Shown here: positions 47,101 to 54,594 of the stretch, piece after piece
Position numbering within the stretch: the stretch's first letter is position 1
How the letters are laid out: each line of letters starts with the position of its first letter
Source: a virus
Length of the DNA: 64,000 nt
IMG/VR virus record: IMGVR_UViG_3300027806_000039
Coordinates: 1 to 64,000 of that record
Direction: 5' to 3' (one strand)
The notes under the pieces: model-generated
Told to the model about the DNA's origin: nothing
The model's input: the letters and a program-made list of their open reading frames with translations, nothing else
The model's database searches: none
Program-made: the position numbers and the translations under genes

Positions 47101-47401
47101 CGAACGCTGCGGCCGTGTCTTTGACTCCCTGCTCCAGGGCGGCGAACTGGCGAGCGTAGTCCTCAGCGTTCAGCCCATTAGCAAGCGCCTGCGCCAGCTT
47201 CTCAAAGTCGCCAGCCGCCTTGGCCTGCGCCGCAGCCGCCGCAGCCGACCCGCTCGCCAGCTTGTCGAGAACGCTGGTTGCCTTGTCGGCTTCCTTGCCG
47301 AGATTCGCCAGTGCACGCTCTACAGGCGTGAGTTGCTTGGGGACGGACGAACCATCCGCCGTCACCTTCATCGCCAGCGACAAGACCTTGGCGTTTGCCA
47401 T
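44183..47401 (-). CDS. tail tape measure protein
   Basis: 1072 residues. A coiled-coil N-terminus, a TP901-like middle with Gly-Lys-Gln-Gly-Ala-Ala-Leu-Ala-Pro-Leu-Phe, hydrophobic segments in the centre (Val-Gly-Asn-Leu-Ile-Ala-Gly-Val), and a long Gln/Glu/Lys-rich coiled coil at residues about 650-980 mark a tape measure. It governs tail length (around 160 nm by the usual rise; extrapolated). The start codon shares one base with the chaperone stop (TAATG). It is longer than the tape measure of phage A. Confidence 0.9.
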   Translation of the reverse strand: MANAKVLSLAMKVTADGSSVPKQLTPVERALANLGKEADKATSVLDKLASGSAAAAAAQAKAAGDFEKLAQALANGLNAEDYARQFAALEQGVKDTAAAFEDGLRITEQNRTAEERRAAELEKLSRLLDLGAIDQQTYNRAAAEASGANAEAARAERERADAAAAASRIIQANLTPQEKYDQQMQELAQHLNAGRLSQEQFNRAADKARSDLNAVGNEAGKADAGISQLGRSLKVIAAIEIGRVIVDGIQLISNAVSRVGGDIASLVTSVNSSLDTLNDFSARTGIGVEALQGYSLAAKLAGVDTEAFGTAVQKLAVNIGKATPGDNLDKSLRQINLSVAELRALSPEQQFSEIGDAISQLPTAADRAAAAVEIFGKQGAALAPLFRDGSASIEELKQEAQRLGIIVSQTQIDNVAKMNDGFDKVLATVQGIVGQVLGNLAPAVTDVTKQFLEFVKTFEGTGAQGTGGSGIANAITDTLLRGADYFAGIFDKFVASFDGFNVSLEYTGEVFSVVGNLIAGVAETLRVVFNVFESIGNALMLGLGKFLEGIGSWVSDDLEQAGMTIAASARESIRQNEIEAQSAAKNAADAFNAAFGGGTANAEQRGQGAAQNYLRGLKEEIERSRLPEVKVATNLDESQQRLEAYFKSAGDGADETLKKSMETLDIFKEQVKQGELLPVQIQIMNGFMDQLNQKLDEEIAKRQEAADAAAKQAEADQKRIEGLLQTNDAAGKIQEDLDAVTREIQRAEEAQAAARDAGNADAANAAAARVTQLDQVQAQLEENLQAAEQGFGEAGFGPAFEAINSGLNDAAAQAAEFGNAGAEAFARLQEGVAQAQEQAKDGILNKEGLDQQVAAQQKAFEQEIKNIEDAAKRREEVQKEVDQMIFDSLDKQQQAQIKAAENLAKLEEEKANVQKQLQAAQDAGDKEAIKAANQRIAQIDKVAAKERDIASGAAGQREKFLEQQKAIQDAQQKQRQAAEEQQKKIFEEQQKAAEAEYNRQVERITALNTLGSRTVQTADVRTQEGAAIVLGLAADAQDPQLIQARLTNKLLQRIAAGIDRDLTRLGQPVTIL

Positions 47402-47715
47402 TACCCACCCAGTTCACGCGATAGCTGCTCGATCACGTCGATCATCTGCTGCCGATGCTGCGGCGGCTTTTCGACAGGAACGAAATCAGAAGCCTTCGGT
47501 GCCTTTCCTTTTGGTGAGTAAGGGGCGAGGATCGCGGACGCAATCAGCCCCGTCTGTTGCCAGTGATTCGGTATCGCCTCGTAGTACCTCGTGAAAGCCA
47601 TCCACTCGGCAAGCTCTCGCATCGACATGCGACGCTCGATCTCGCCAACCGTCATCCCGAGGTGGCCCGCCAGACGAAACAGAAATTGCCTCGTCGGGCG
47701 GAGGTTCAGTTTTTT
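47401..47715 (-). CDS. tail assembly chaperone, -1 frame extension (T part)
   Basis: The -1 frame after the slippery site at 47709 encodes Leu-Asn-Leu-Arg-Pro-Thr-Arg-Gln-Phe-Leu-Phe-Arg-Leu-Ala-Gly and about 90 further residues up to the stop at 47401, which overlaps the tape measure start. It should be made only as a fusion to the upstream chaperone, as with lambda gpGT. The domain would bind the tape measure and tube subunits. The 39-residue product at 39268-39387 resembles its start. Confidence 0.75.
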   Translation of the reverse strand, partial: KKLNLRPTRQFLFRLAGHLGMTVGEIERRMSMRELAEWMAFTRYYEAIPNHWQQTGLIASAILAPYSPKGKAPKASDFVPVEKPPQHRQQMIDVIEQLSRELGG

Positions 47716-48053
47716 GCCAAGTCCTCCACGTCCTTCTCGGTCACGGCGTTGTGCTTCATGGCCAGGTCGAACAGCTTCGCCATCGCCTTGACGCTCTTGC
47801 TGCTCAACTGGTCGATCTGCTCCGGCGTGAACAACTGCTTGCCGTTCTTGTCGCAGAGGCAGCGCACAAGCAGCTTCGCCCGCCAGTCCTCCATCTTTTC
47901 GCGCTTCTCGGAGAACTCCCGCTGGTATCGCTCCATCTCCCCCACGCTCATCACGCGGATGTAGACGGTGCCGCCGCCCCACTCCTTCACTTCGACGGGA
48001 ACGAGCGAGAGGTCATCGGCTGCGAGAATGTCGGCTGCGGTCAGGTCGGCCAT
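47706..48053 (-). CDS. tail assembly chaperone (G-like)
   Basis: 115 residues from the ATG at 48053. Ile-Leu-Ala-Ala-Asp-Asp-Leu-Ser-Leu-Val-Pro-Val-Glu-Val-Lys-Glu-Trp-Gly-Gly is the usual tail chaperone N-terminus, and the helix Val-Gly-Glu-Met-Glu-Arg-Tyr-Gln-Arg follows. It ends at a TGA immediately after the slippery heptamer. Its place, between tube and tape measure, confirms the role. Confidence 0.85.
   Translation of the reverse strand: MADLTAADILAADDLSLVPVEVKEWGGGTVYIRVMSVGEMERYQREFSEKREKMEDWRAKLLVRCLCDKNGKQLFTPEQIDQLSSKSVKAMAKLFDLAMKHNAVTEKDVEDLAKN
47709..47715 (-). other. programmed -1 frameshift site A-AAA-AAC
   Basis: The minus-strand sequence GCA-AAA-AAC-TGA contains the canonical X-XXY-YYZ heptamer in the zero frame, ending directly at the stop. 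Slipping back one base gives AAA-AAA-CTG and opens the frame that continues to the tape measure start. Confidence 0.8.
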
Positions 48054-48055
48054 GC

Positions 48056-48433
48056 TTACTCCTTCACAATCTTGAACGTGCCTTGGTAACGCCACACGTC
48101 CTGAACCTTGCCGAGATTCTGAAGCGATTGGCAGATGGCCTTGGTGCTGAATCCGACCGTGACCACTTGGGAGGTCGCCGTCTGGTTCACTGCCGTGCCG
48201 CCAAACGCGAGCACTCCCTTGCGACCCCACTCGCTAATAGAGAGCCCGGCATTGCTCAGGGCACTCACATCTATAGTGCCAAGGTCAAGCGACCACGGCT
48301 CTGATGTAGTGCCCGTCGGAGTGGGTCCACGTGAGGTGGGAAGCCCGCCGCCGTAGGCCACCTTTAGCTCGGTGATCTCACCAAGCGTAGTGCCCCGCCA
48401 CGAAGCCGTAACGCCCGCTGCATAGTGCGCCAT
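48056..48433 (-). CDS. tail-tube-type protein
   Basis: 125 residues, beta-rich, with Trp-Arg-Gly-Thr-Thr-Leu-Gly-Glu-Ile-Thr-Glu-Leu-Lys-Val-Ala-Tyr at the N-terminus, as found in tail tube or terminator proteins. It precedes the chaperone gene by three bases. The other beta-rich protein of the pair is at 48453-48878; which is the major tail protein is undecided. Confidence 0.65.
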   Translation of the reverse strand: MAHYAAGVTASWRGTTLGEITELKVAYGGGLPTSRGPTPTGTTSEPWSLDLGTIDVSALSNAGLSISEWGRKGVLAFGGTAVNQTATSQVVTVGFSTKAICQSLQNLGKVQDVWRYQGTFKIVKE

Positions 48434-48452
48434 GACGGGCCTCCGTCACGGA

Positions 48453-48878
48453 CTAGCGGACAATACGGATCGTCGCCTGCCCGCGAACGGCATCCTGGGT
48501 GGCAAGCGTCAGCGTCGAAGACTGCACCGTGCCGCCCTTGCCGACAAGCGTTGAGCGCGAGGCAGTCGGGCCGTAGCTGATCGTGATCGTCCCGGTCTGC
48601 TTGTCCTCAATCAGTGACATGCCGACGTAATCAAACTGAACAGTGCGGCCAGTATCGCCAGAGGCGGCGCCGGCCAGCGGCAAGTCAAGCGTCTTGGCTA
48701 GTTCGCCCACAGTCTGACCGAGGTGCGCCACATTGATCTTCTCGTCCTCAGCAGTCGGATCGGTATACGAAATGACGATGTTCGTGACCGTATAGACGTG
48801 TGCCGTCGTGGCCGATCCGGTGGTCGGATTCCATGTGAGCAGGATGCCGCCGCTGTCATGGGGAGTCTCGAAAGCCAT
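48453..48878 (-). CDS. tail-tube-type protein, candidate major tail protein
   Basis: 141 residues. Val-Thr-Asn-Ile-Val-Ile-Ser-Tyr-Thr-Asp-Pro, Asp-Glu-Lys-Ile-Asn-Val-Ala-His-Leu-Gly and Val-Gln-Phe-Asp-Tyr-Val are typical strand and turn sections of tube subunits. The first tail gene after the completion gene is usually the tube protein. Twenty bases separate it from the second candidate. Confidence 0.65.
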   Translation of the reverse strand: MAFETPHDSGGILLTWNPTTGSATTAHVYTVTNIVISYTDPTAEDEKINVAHLGQTVGELAKTLDLPLAGAASGDTGRTVQFDYVGMSLIEDKQTGTITISYGPTASRSTLVGKGGTVQSSTLTLATQDAVRGQATIRIVR

Positions 48879-48881
48879 TCG

Positions 48882-49298
48882 TCAAATCTCCTGCCAGAGG
48901 ATCGAGAAAGTCAGTTGCACGGTGTAGACCGGCGGGAGGTCTCCGCCGGCCAGCGTCACGAACCCGTCCGCCTCGTTCGTGAGACTGACGTTCGCCACTC
49001 TTACATCGTTCACAGTGCCGCCCCACCCATCCAGAGCCTTCCGGCAAGCATCCGAAAGCTCCCTTACTGCCTCATATGTCTCTGCAAATACGTCGAGCGA
49101 GAGCAGCACCGTCGGCATCCCAATCGGGCCGGAAAGCCCCTGCTGACGCTGAACGCTGATTCGCCGCCACGTGGCAAACGGCAGATCCGCAGACGCCGGC
49201 GCGAGCACAGGGAAAATCTTGTTTCCGAGAATCGCGGCCACGCCGGCATCGGAGACGAGCTGCTGGCGGATGGCGACTTCGGGGCTTTTGAACGGCAT
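48882..49298 (-). CDS. tail completion protein (DUF3168-like)
   Basis: 138 residues from the ATG at 49298. Leu-Pro-Phe-Ala-Thr-Trp-Arg-Arg-Ile-Ser and a later Leu-Leu-Ser-Leu-Asp-Val-Phe-Ala-Glu-Thr-Tyr match this family, which closes the tail end that meets the head. Situated between the gp10-like gene and the tube genes, as expected. Confidence 0.75.
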   Translation of the reverse strand: MPFKSPEVAIRQQLVSDAGVAAILGNKIFPVLAPASADLPFATWRRISVQRQQGLSGPIGMPTVLLSLDVFAETYEAVRELSDACRKALDGWGGTVNDVRVANVSLTNEADGFVTLAGGDLPPVYTVQLTFSILWQEI

Positions 49299-49300
49299 GG

Positions 49301-50083
49301 CTACGCTCCGGTGACTGAGCCGCTGTCGCGGAGGATCAGTGCGTTCCACGCCCGCGACAGCGAGATGGCAAGCTCTTCTTGCAGGATCGCCGCCATCTGG
49401 CCGGAGGTGTCCTCAAACGCAGTCTGTACGGGCGGCTGACCAGCCACGCCACCGGCCGGCGTCGGCGGAATCTGGAACGGCACACTGGACGCCTTGAAGA
49501 ACGCCTTCGGATAGCCGGGCTCAGTCTCCACACGGCGGTTTTCGTCGTCGCGTGGCGTCTCTAACGTCCGAAACGGTCCAAGCCGATTGAACGACGAAGC
49601 GATGTACTGATTCTGCCCTGCCTTGACGACGTGCGGTCGAACCTCGACCGCCGGGCGTCCTGGCAGCCGCCGAGTGTGCCCACGCCTGCCGTATGGCGTC
49701 GTGCTCTTGCGGTTGATCTGGCGCGGCTTGGTGCCGAACTCTAACCACCATTGGTGGAACGCCCGGTCTTTTCCGGCTCGCACCGTGCCGCCTTGGGCGC
49801 TCTGGGAACTACCCACGCCTGACCGCTCGTAGCCAACCAGGGCCACCGCACCACCATCATTCGGATACGTCTTGATCTTCGTCGTGGCGGCCCGCAGCAG
49901 ATTGCCCGTCGGCCCCTGCGGCGTCACCTGCTGGAGCCGCTGGTACGCCGGCACGATTGCCTTCTTCAGGGCGGCACCGAGCAGCGTCGATGTCGCACGC
50001 GGTCTGCCAAGCGCCAAGAGGTCACGCCGGATTCGCTCCAGTTCCGTGAACTCGACCGAGATGCCGATGCCGGCGACAGCCAT
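49301..50083 (-). CDS. HK97 gp10-like neck protein
   Basis: 260 residues. Gln-Val-Thr-Pro-Gln-Gly-Pro-Thr-Gly-Asn-Leu-Leu-Arg-Ala-Ala and Trp-Trp-Leu-Glu-Phe-Gly-Thr-Lys are gp10-like signature parts. It is larger than usual because of an Arg-rich middle (Arg-Arg-Gly-His-Thr-Arg-Arg). It is preceded by the head-tail adaptor with no gap. Confidence 0.75.
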   Translation of the reverse strand: MAVAGIGISVEFTELERIRRDLLALGRPRATSTLLGAALKKAIVPAYQRLQQVTPQGPTGNLLRAATTKIKTYPNDGGAVALVGYERSGVGSSQSAQGGTVRAGKDRAFHQWWLEFGTKPRQINRKSTTPYGRRGHTRRLPGRPAVEVRPHVVKAGQNQYIASSFNRLGPFRTLETPRDDENRRVETEPGYPKAFFKASSVPFQIPPTPAGGVAGQPPVQTAFEDTSGQMAAILQEELAISLSRAWNALILRDSGSVTGA

Positions 50084-50401
50084 CTAGACCTGCTCCTGGC
50101 ACAGAGCCTCATGCTCGCTGCGGTTGTTGTGCTCGAGCAGCGACACGATCTCCAGTTTGCGGCCACGCCACGCGAATCGCATGTTCTGCGTCAGCCCATC
50201 GACGTACCGCAGCCGCACGCGATGGCTCATGTCGATCTGCTGCTGGCCAGCTTGCAGGAACTCTCGCGACGACACACCTTCGACGCTGGCCCACCGCTCC
50301 GCGAACGTCTCCCACTTCAGCACAGTTTCGCCGAGAGCGTTGCGGCTTTCGGTCGCCCGCTCAATCGTGACTCGCTCACGGAGCTTGCCGGGGTCGATCA
50401 C
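50084..50401 (-). CDS. head-tail adaptor
   Basis: 105 residues. Gly-Lys-Leu-Arg-Glu-Arg-Val-Thr-Ile-Glu-Arg-Ala, then Trp-Ala-Ser-Val-Glu-Gly-Val-Ser-Ser-Arg-Glu is the SPP1 gp16/TIGR01563-type adaptor pattern. It stacks on the connector and closes the head. Start overlaps the upstream stop by ATGA. Confidence 0.85.
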   Translation of the reverse strand: MIDPGKLRERVTIERATESRNALGETVLKWETFAERWASVEGVSSREFLQAGQQQIDMSHRVRLRYVDGLTQNMRFAWRGRKLEIVSLLEHNNRSEHEALCQEQV

Positions 50402-50853
50402 GTAACGGTTCCCTCACCGATGACGATGATGTCATACGTGACGCCCGCACCGCCCGATACGGTCAGCGTGTTGCCAGTGACGCCGTCGGCACTGGGATCG
50501 ACAATCACGACCATGCCATTTGGCTTGAGCGGCCACGCCGTGAAGGCACCGGAGAACGTGACCGAGAGTGTCGGGTGCGTGTTCTTCACGACCACCGCCT
50601 TGACCGCAGAGAAGGCGACCGTAACGGCCGCACCATCCCGCGTGTCTGAAATGCCGGTAAGCGTCAGCGACTCGGAGCCACTGGCAAGCGTGCGGGAGTC
50701 ACTCCACGAAATCTGAGCCTCGCTCGCCCCCGTGCCGTCAGTGAGTGACACCCAATAGCGGAAGGGCGTCGTGCGAATTTCACTCGACACGTCGTTCGAC
50801 CGCGTCTCGCGCACGTAGGCATCAACGAGAATCTGTGCCGCTTCCAGGCTCAT
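50398..50853 (-). CDS. structural protein of the neck region
   Basis: 151 residues from the ATG at 50853, ATGA-coupled to the connector gene. An N-terminal helix (Ala-Gln-Ile-Leu-Val-Asp-Ala-Tyr-Val-Arg-Glu) leads a beta-rich body with Leu-Thr-Leu-Thr-Gly-Ile-Ser-Asp. It may be a decoration or adaptor-associated protein. No family recognised. Confidence 0.55.
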   Translation of the reverse strand: MSLEAAQILVDAYVRETRSNDVSSEIRTTPFRYWVSLTDGTGASEAQISWSDSRTLASGSESLTLTGISDTRDGAAVTVAFSAVKAVVVKNTHPTLSVTFSGAFTAWPLKPNGMVVIVDPSADGVTGNTLTVSGGAGVTYDIIVIGEGTVT

Positions 50854-51449
50854 CGGTAGCTCCCCCACTTGGCCGCATCAAGCAACGCTTTGACGCCGAA
50901 CGGGATCTCGCTCAGGTTCGCCGCGTCAGCCGCCATGCGGCGTTCGTACCACATGCCCACAAGCCACAGGATCGCGTTCCGCACGCCTTGTGGCACATCG
51001 CTGCCGCTCGCCCCACGACCCGCCCACCACGTCACCGTGACGGCGTTGTAGTCCTCGAGGTAGGCAGGCCACGCCCCGCCATAGAGATGGCGGATGACGC
51101 CGGGCCGCGCGTCGCGGTCAACCCGGTACTGGGCAGTCGAGAGCGTGGCGGTGGTGCCGTTTTCGTTCTGCGTGTACGTGATCGTGGTGGCCGTGTGCGT
51201 ACCAGCCGTGGCCATCGGCGGCTTCGGCAGTTCGATCTCGGGCGGAAACCCGTCCATCTTCATGACGAGCTGCTGATGAATCAGAGCCTCGTCCAAGTAG
51301 GCTTCGACCCACTGGCGAGCCGCCGTGATGAGGGAGGACACGTAGGCATCATCTGCCGTCGTGTCGATCCGGCAGTGAGCCTTCGCCTCTGCCAGCGTGA
51401 CCGGCTCCACGGCGGGCTGGCTGGCGACACGCAGGGAGCGGTAGTGCAT
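50850..51449 (-). CDS. head-tail connector (HK97 gp6-like)
   Basis: 199 residues. Val-Glu-Pro-Val-Thr-Leu-Ala-Glu-Ala-Lys-Ala-His-Cys-Arg-Ile-Asp and Ile-Thr-Ala-Ala-Arg-Gln-Trp-Val-Glu-Ala-Tyr are the classic first and second motifs of gp6-type connectors. It forms a ring under the portal. The C-terminal Leu-Trp-Leu-Val-Gly-Met-Trp-Tyr-Glu helix is also typical. Confidence 0.85.
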   Translation of the reverse strand: MHYRSLRVASQPAVEPVTLAEAKAHCRIDTTADDAYVSSLITAARQWVEAYLDEALIHQQLVMKMDGFPPEIELPKPPMATAGTHTATTITYTQNENGTTATLSTAQYRVDRDARPGVIRHLYGGAWPAYLEDYNAVTVTWWAGRGASGSDVPQGVRNAILWLVGMWYERRMAADAANLSEIPFGVKALLDAAKWGSYR

Positions 51450-51452
51450 TGG

Positions 51453-51659
51453 TCACGCCTTGGGAGGTCTGCCGCGGCGTCGGGGGGTCGCGTCGGCTGA
51501 TTCGCCGCCGGGCTCCACCGCCGCCGTCTCGATCAAATCCATCTGCTGCTCACGGACGGCGAGCCCATCATTGATGAGCCGCACCGCCGTCACGTCCTCG
51601 CACTCGACCACGTCGCCCACGCGATAGGTCGAGTAGTTCTTGGTCAACTTGATTTTCAT
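51453..51659 (-). CDS. small phage head protein with an AT-hook-like tail
   Basis: 68 residues from the ATG at 51659, ATGA-coupled to the glycosyltransferase. The N-terminal Met-Lys-Ile-Lys-Leu-Thr-Lys-Asn-Tyr and Val-Gly-Asp-Val-Val-Glu-Cys form a small beta barrel. The end Arg-Arg-Arg-Gly-Arg-Pro-Pro-Lys is an AT-hook, suggesting DNA contact. Function unknown. Confidence 0.6.
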   Translation of the reverse strand: MKIKLTKNYSTYRVGDVVECEDVTAVRLINDGLAVREQQMDLIETAAVEPGGESADATPRRRGRPPKA

Positions 51660-52393
51660 GCTTCGGGCACCCTCCATGCAGTTTCCGGGCGTTTGTTCGT
51701 GCTGGTGAACTCGGTGGCGTACTGGTAGACGGGCTTGCTGAAGTCACGCCCCGGCCATGTCACGACGTATTCCCCGTGGCCGATGCAGACGCGGGGCGTG
51801 ACGAACACGCGATTGCCGCTGGCTCGCCAGTTCGCCCAGTAAAAAATGTCAGGGTCTAATCTGCCGTCTCCCCAGCTTCCGCTCGGGTCGGGCTTGCTCC
51901 AGAACCACGGCTTCTTCGCCCGCTTCAGAGCGGCCGTCGAGATAATCGTGCACCCAAAATGCGCCGTGTCGACAGGCTGCACGGGCTCCGCGAACCACTC
52001 TCGCGGCAGCGTGGTCGCTCCGCTTTCAGGCGGATTGTCGAGCGTGCCGAGCAACGTCAACATCGGCCTGCCGTCCTCGCGCTTCGTCTGGATCGGGGCG
52101 AGGGCATCGCACTGGAACGTGAGAGCCAATGCAAAGAGATGTTCGACATCTTCCTTTGTGTAGAAGGAATCGTAGTCGGTCAGGAGCAGATACTCCGCCT
52201 TGTCGATCATCTGCTCCATGCAGCGGGTATTCACCTGATCCCAAAAGCAGCCGGTGCCGATGGTCGGCCGGATGCCGAGCGGCGTCAGCGCCTGAGCCCA
52301 GCCGAACGTGTTGCTGGTAAACGTCAGGCGAGGCATCGACATGATTGCCTCGACGCGAACGTCCACCTGGGTATCGCCAACTCGCACGAGCAT
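51656..52393 (-). CDS. GT-A-type glycosyltransferase-like protein within the head operon
   Basis: 245 residues; GGAG eight bases before the ATG. Tyr-Leu-Leu-Leu-Thr-Asp-Tyr-Asp-Ser-Phe provides a DxD centre and Ala-Leu-Thr-Phe-Gln-Cys-Asp-Ala-Leu-Ala-Pro follows, with a later Trp-Gly-Asp-Gly-Arg-Leu-Asp-Pro-Asp. This is the core of a GT-A nucleotide-sugar transferase. It lies between capsid-associated and connector genes, so it may glycosylate the virion. Confidence 0.6.
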   Translation of the reverse strand: MLVRVGDTQVDVRVEAIMSMPRLTFTSNTFGWAQALTPLGIRPTIGTGCFWDQVNTRCMEQMIDKAEYLLLTDYDSFYTKEDVEHLFALALTFQCDALAPIQTKREDGRPMLTLLGTLDNPPESGATTLPREWFAEPVQPVDTAHFGCTIISTAALKRAKKPWFWSKPDPSGSWGDGRLDPDIFYWANWRASGNRVFVTPRVCIGHGEYVVTWPGRDFSKPVYQYATEFTSTNKRPETAWRVPEA

Positions 52394-52470
52394 CTATGCG
52401 GCTCCAAAAAAGAAACGGCTGGCAGAGGCAATCCCCTGCCAGCCGTCCAAGATGCTCTTGCTGTCAAGCG

Positions 52471-52920
52471 TCAGGAGTTGACGACCACCTGCACGCCAGA
52501 CGAAGCAGCGTCCGACGCACCGATCTCGCCGCGGCCGAGCCGCACGACGCTGGCCACCACGCTCGCAGCGGTCGGCGTGGCATTGACCCGCAGGTACCGC
52601 TTGCGGCCCCGGAGGTCGATGTTCAGCCGCACGACGTTGCTGCCAGCCGTCCGCGATCCGCTGGAGGGGATCGTGAAGCCGCCGGTGCCGCCGCCCACGA
52701 GGGCCGCGATGTCAGAGTAGCCGGTCGCCGAAGCGTCCGACTCCTCGACCTTGAGCGCCCGGCAGATGGCGTCGGTCGTGGCCGCGTTCGGCTCGAGCAC
52801 CACATCGATGGACGCATAGGCAAAGCCGAGCGTGTCGATGGTGTGCTGAGCAGTCTGCGAGGTCGTGGTGTCCGCAGTGCCGATGATGGCATCCGTCTTG
52901 GAACGAGCCAGATGAAGCAT
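52471..52920 (-). CDS. capsid-associated structural protein
   Basis: 149 residues, AAGGAG upstream of the ATG. Beta-rich, with Val-Asp-Leu-type strands, Gly-Gly-Gly-Thr-Gly-Gly in the middle and Tyr-Leu-Arg-Val-Asn-Ala-Thr at the end. It directly follows the capsid gene on the transcript, where decoration or head-stabilising proteins often sit. Family unrecognised. Confidence 0.6.
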   Translation of the reverse strand: MLHLARSKTDAIIGTADTTTSQTAQHTIDTLGFAYASIDVVLEPNAATTDAICRALKVEESDASATGYSDIAALVGGGTGGFTIPSSGSRTAGSNVVRLNIDLRGRKRYLRVNATPTAASVVASVVRLGRGEIGASDAASSGVQVVVNS

Positions 52921-52951
52921 GGGTCAGATTCTCCTTAGAAGGATGCTAGGG

Positions 52952-54316
52952 TCAGGCGGCGAACCGCAGGGCGACGATGGGACCGGCCTTGCTGTTGTTG
53001 CCCAGGTCGTGGGCCACGATGGCAACACGGCTGGTCGCGAACGTCAGGGTCTGGTCGAACTCCACGAACCGGCTGGTGTCGGTCTTGATCGTGATCGCCC
53101 GCCGCTCACCGAAGGTAGCAGCCTGCGACAGATCACCGAAGAGGCAGGCCACGCCGTTCGCGGTGCCCGACAGCCGGCTCTCAAGCGGATGGCAGAGGAC
53201 GACTGGAAATCCAAGGAACTGGAGGCCAGCCCCGCCGGCCACATCGGCCACGCTGTTGCCCGACGCAGCGACCATGAGCCGCAGCATCGAGGAGCCGTAG
53301 CCAGCCGGGGAGATGTACCACTTGGCGTTCCGGCGGGCGTAGAGCGGGAGCCGCGCCACGACAGCCGTGTAGTCGGTCAGCGTCAGATCCGCGAACACGT
53401 CGTTGTTGGTGGCGGCATTTACGACCGACGCGGTGTGCGTGCCGTCGATGATCGCCGTCGCCACGCCGACCGTGCCGTGGTAGGTCGAAGAACCGTCGCC
53501 GATGAGCCCGGCATTGTCGAAGGCTTCCGCGAACGACTGAGCCACCTCAACCGCCATTGCATCCGCAAGGTCGATGACGGAGTCTTCCATCAGCGAGTTC
53601 GGGATGCGGTTATCGATGCCCCAGAGCTTCGCAATCAGGTTGACGTTGTCGAACGTCACGTCGCTGGTCGCGGGAGCAGCGTTCTCGCCAATCGGGCGAG
53701 CCGACAGGCCACCAGTCCGACGAGCGAACAGCATCGAATCGCTGTTCATCGCGACCCGGCGAGCGTTGGCGGGGAACGCACCGAACTCCTCAACCAGACG
53801 CACGATCTCAGCGCTCATCTCGTCCGAGACAAGAACGCCACCGAGCGAGTTGATGCCGCCGGCCTGAGCCCGCGACTCAACGCCGTGATCGCGGCACCAC
53901 CGACGGGCTTCCTCGTCACCGAGCACGTAGCCCTTCAGGTGCATGCCGGCACGATAGGCCCGCTCCTCCGCGTTCGGACCACCGAACGCCTTGAGCCGGC
54001 CAGTAGCACGGGGGATCGCAAAATGACGCTTCTCCACAGTCGGCTCCTTCACCTCGGGGGCTTCGGTCTTCTCGATGGCCTTCGCGGGAGCGGCACGCTC
54101 CAGAACGCTGCGGAGTTCAAGCTCCTTGGCCTGGACGCGCTGCACGAACTCAATCTGCGAGCGAAGCTTGTCGGCCTTCTGCTCCAGGCTGCGGAGGGAC
54201 GCCTCCTGCTCCTCGGTCATCGCGGGGGCATCGCCCTCAGCGGGGGCTTGCGAGGTCGCCTCCATCTCGGCGACCACGGCGGCGAGTTCGTCCAGCAGCT
54301 TCTTGAGCTTGTCCAC
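52952..54316 (-). CDS. HK97-fold major capsid protein
   Basis: 454 residues. Residues 1-95 are a coiled-coil delta-like scaffolding domain, probably removed by the protease. The body has Gly-Gly-Val-Leu-Val-Ser-Asp-Glu-Met, Trp-Gly-Ile-Asp-Asn-Arg-Ile-Pro-Asn-Ser-Leu-Met-Glu-Asp-Ser and Trp-Tyr-Ile-Ser-Pro-Ala-Gly-Tyr, as in HK97-type capsids. It lies downstream of portal and protease, in standard order. Confidence 0.9.
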   Translation of the reverse strand: MDKLKKLLDELAAVVAEMEATSQAPAEGDAPAMTEEQEASLRSLEQKADKLRSQIEFVQRVQAKELELRSVLERAAPAKAIEKTEAPEVKEPTVEKRHFAIPRATGRLKAFGGPNAEERAYRAGMHLKGYVLGDEEARRWCRDHGVESRAQAGGINSLGGVLVSDEMSAEIVRLVEEFGAFPANARRVAMNSDSMLFARRTGGLSARPIGENAAPATSDVTFDNVNLIAKLWGIDNRIPNSLMEDSVIDLADAMAVEVAQSFAEAFDNAGLIGDGSSTYHGTVGVATAIIDGTHTASVVNAATNNDVFADLTLTDYTAVVARLPLYARRNAKWYISPAGYGSSMLRLMVAASGNSVADVAGGAGLQFLGFPVVLCHPLESRLSGTANGVACLFGDLSQAATFGERRAITIKTDTSRFVEFDQTLTFATSRVAIVAHDLGNNSKAGPIVALRFAA

Positions 54317-54423
54317 GTGCGATGCTCCTTGTTCGGGTTCAGACGGCCGCTGCCGTCCACAACGTCGAAACTAGGAGGACGCCCCCGCACCCATGCAGAT
54401 ATGCGGTCGTGACAGTAAAGAAC

Positions 54424-54594
54424 TCAGCCGACCTTCAGCCGCCGAACTTCGCCCGGTGGCACGATCTGCTTGTCGGTGCAGCCGCACCGGGCACAGCGGA
54501 GGTACCGCACTTGGTACTCTCCGCTCCGCTGCGACGATGCCACGGCGAGCTTGCCGTCTCGGCATCGCGGGCACGTTTCGCCACTAGCGGCCAT
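54424..54594 (-). CDS. 56-residue zinc-ribbon protein
   Basis: An overlooked small gene: ATG at 54594 overlaps the protease end by 11 bases, stop TGA at 54424. It encodes Cys-Pro-Arg-Cys at residues 8-11 and Cys-Ala-Arg-Cys at about 34-37, a four-Cys zinc ribbon, with basic sequence around it. The codon pattern fits a real gene better than chance. The role is unknown; it separates protease and capsid genes. Confidence 0.6.
   Translation of the reverse strand: MAASGETCPRCRDGKLAVASSQRSGEYQVRYLRCARCGCTDKQIVPPGEVRRLKVG

Noticed and set aside
52919-54412. 497-residue open frame on the plus strand
   Set aside because: Shadow of the capsid gene; the minus strand has clear family motifs.
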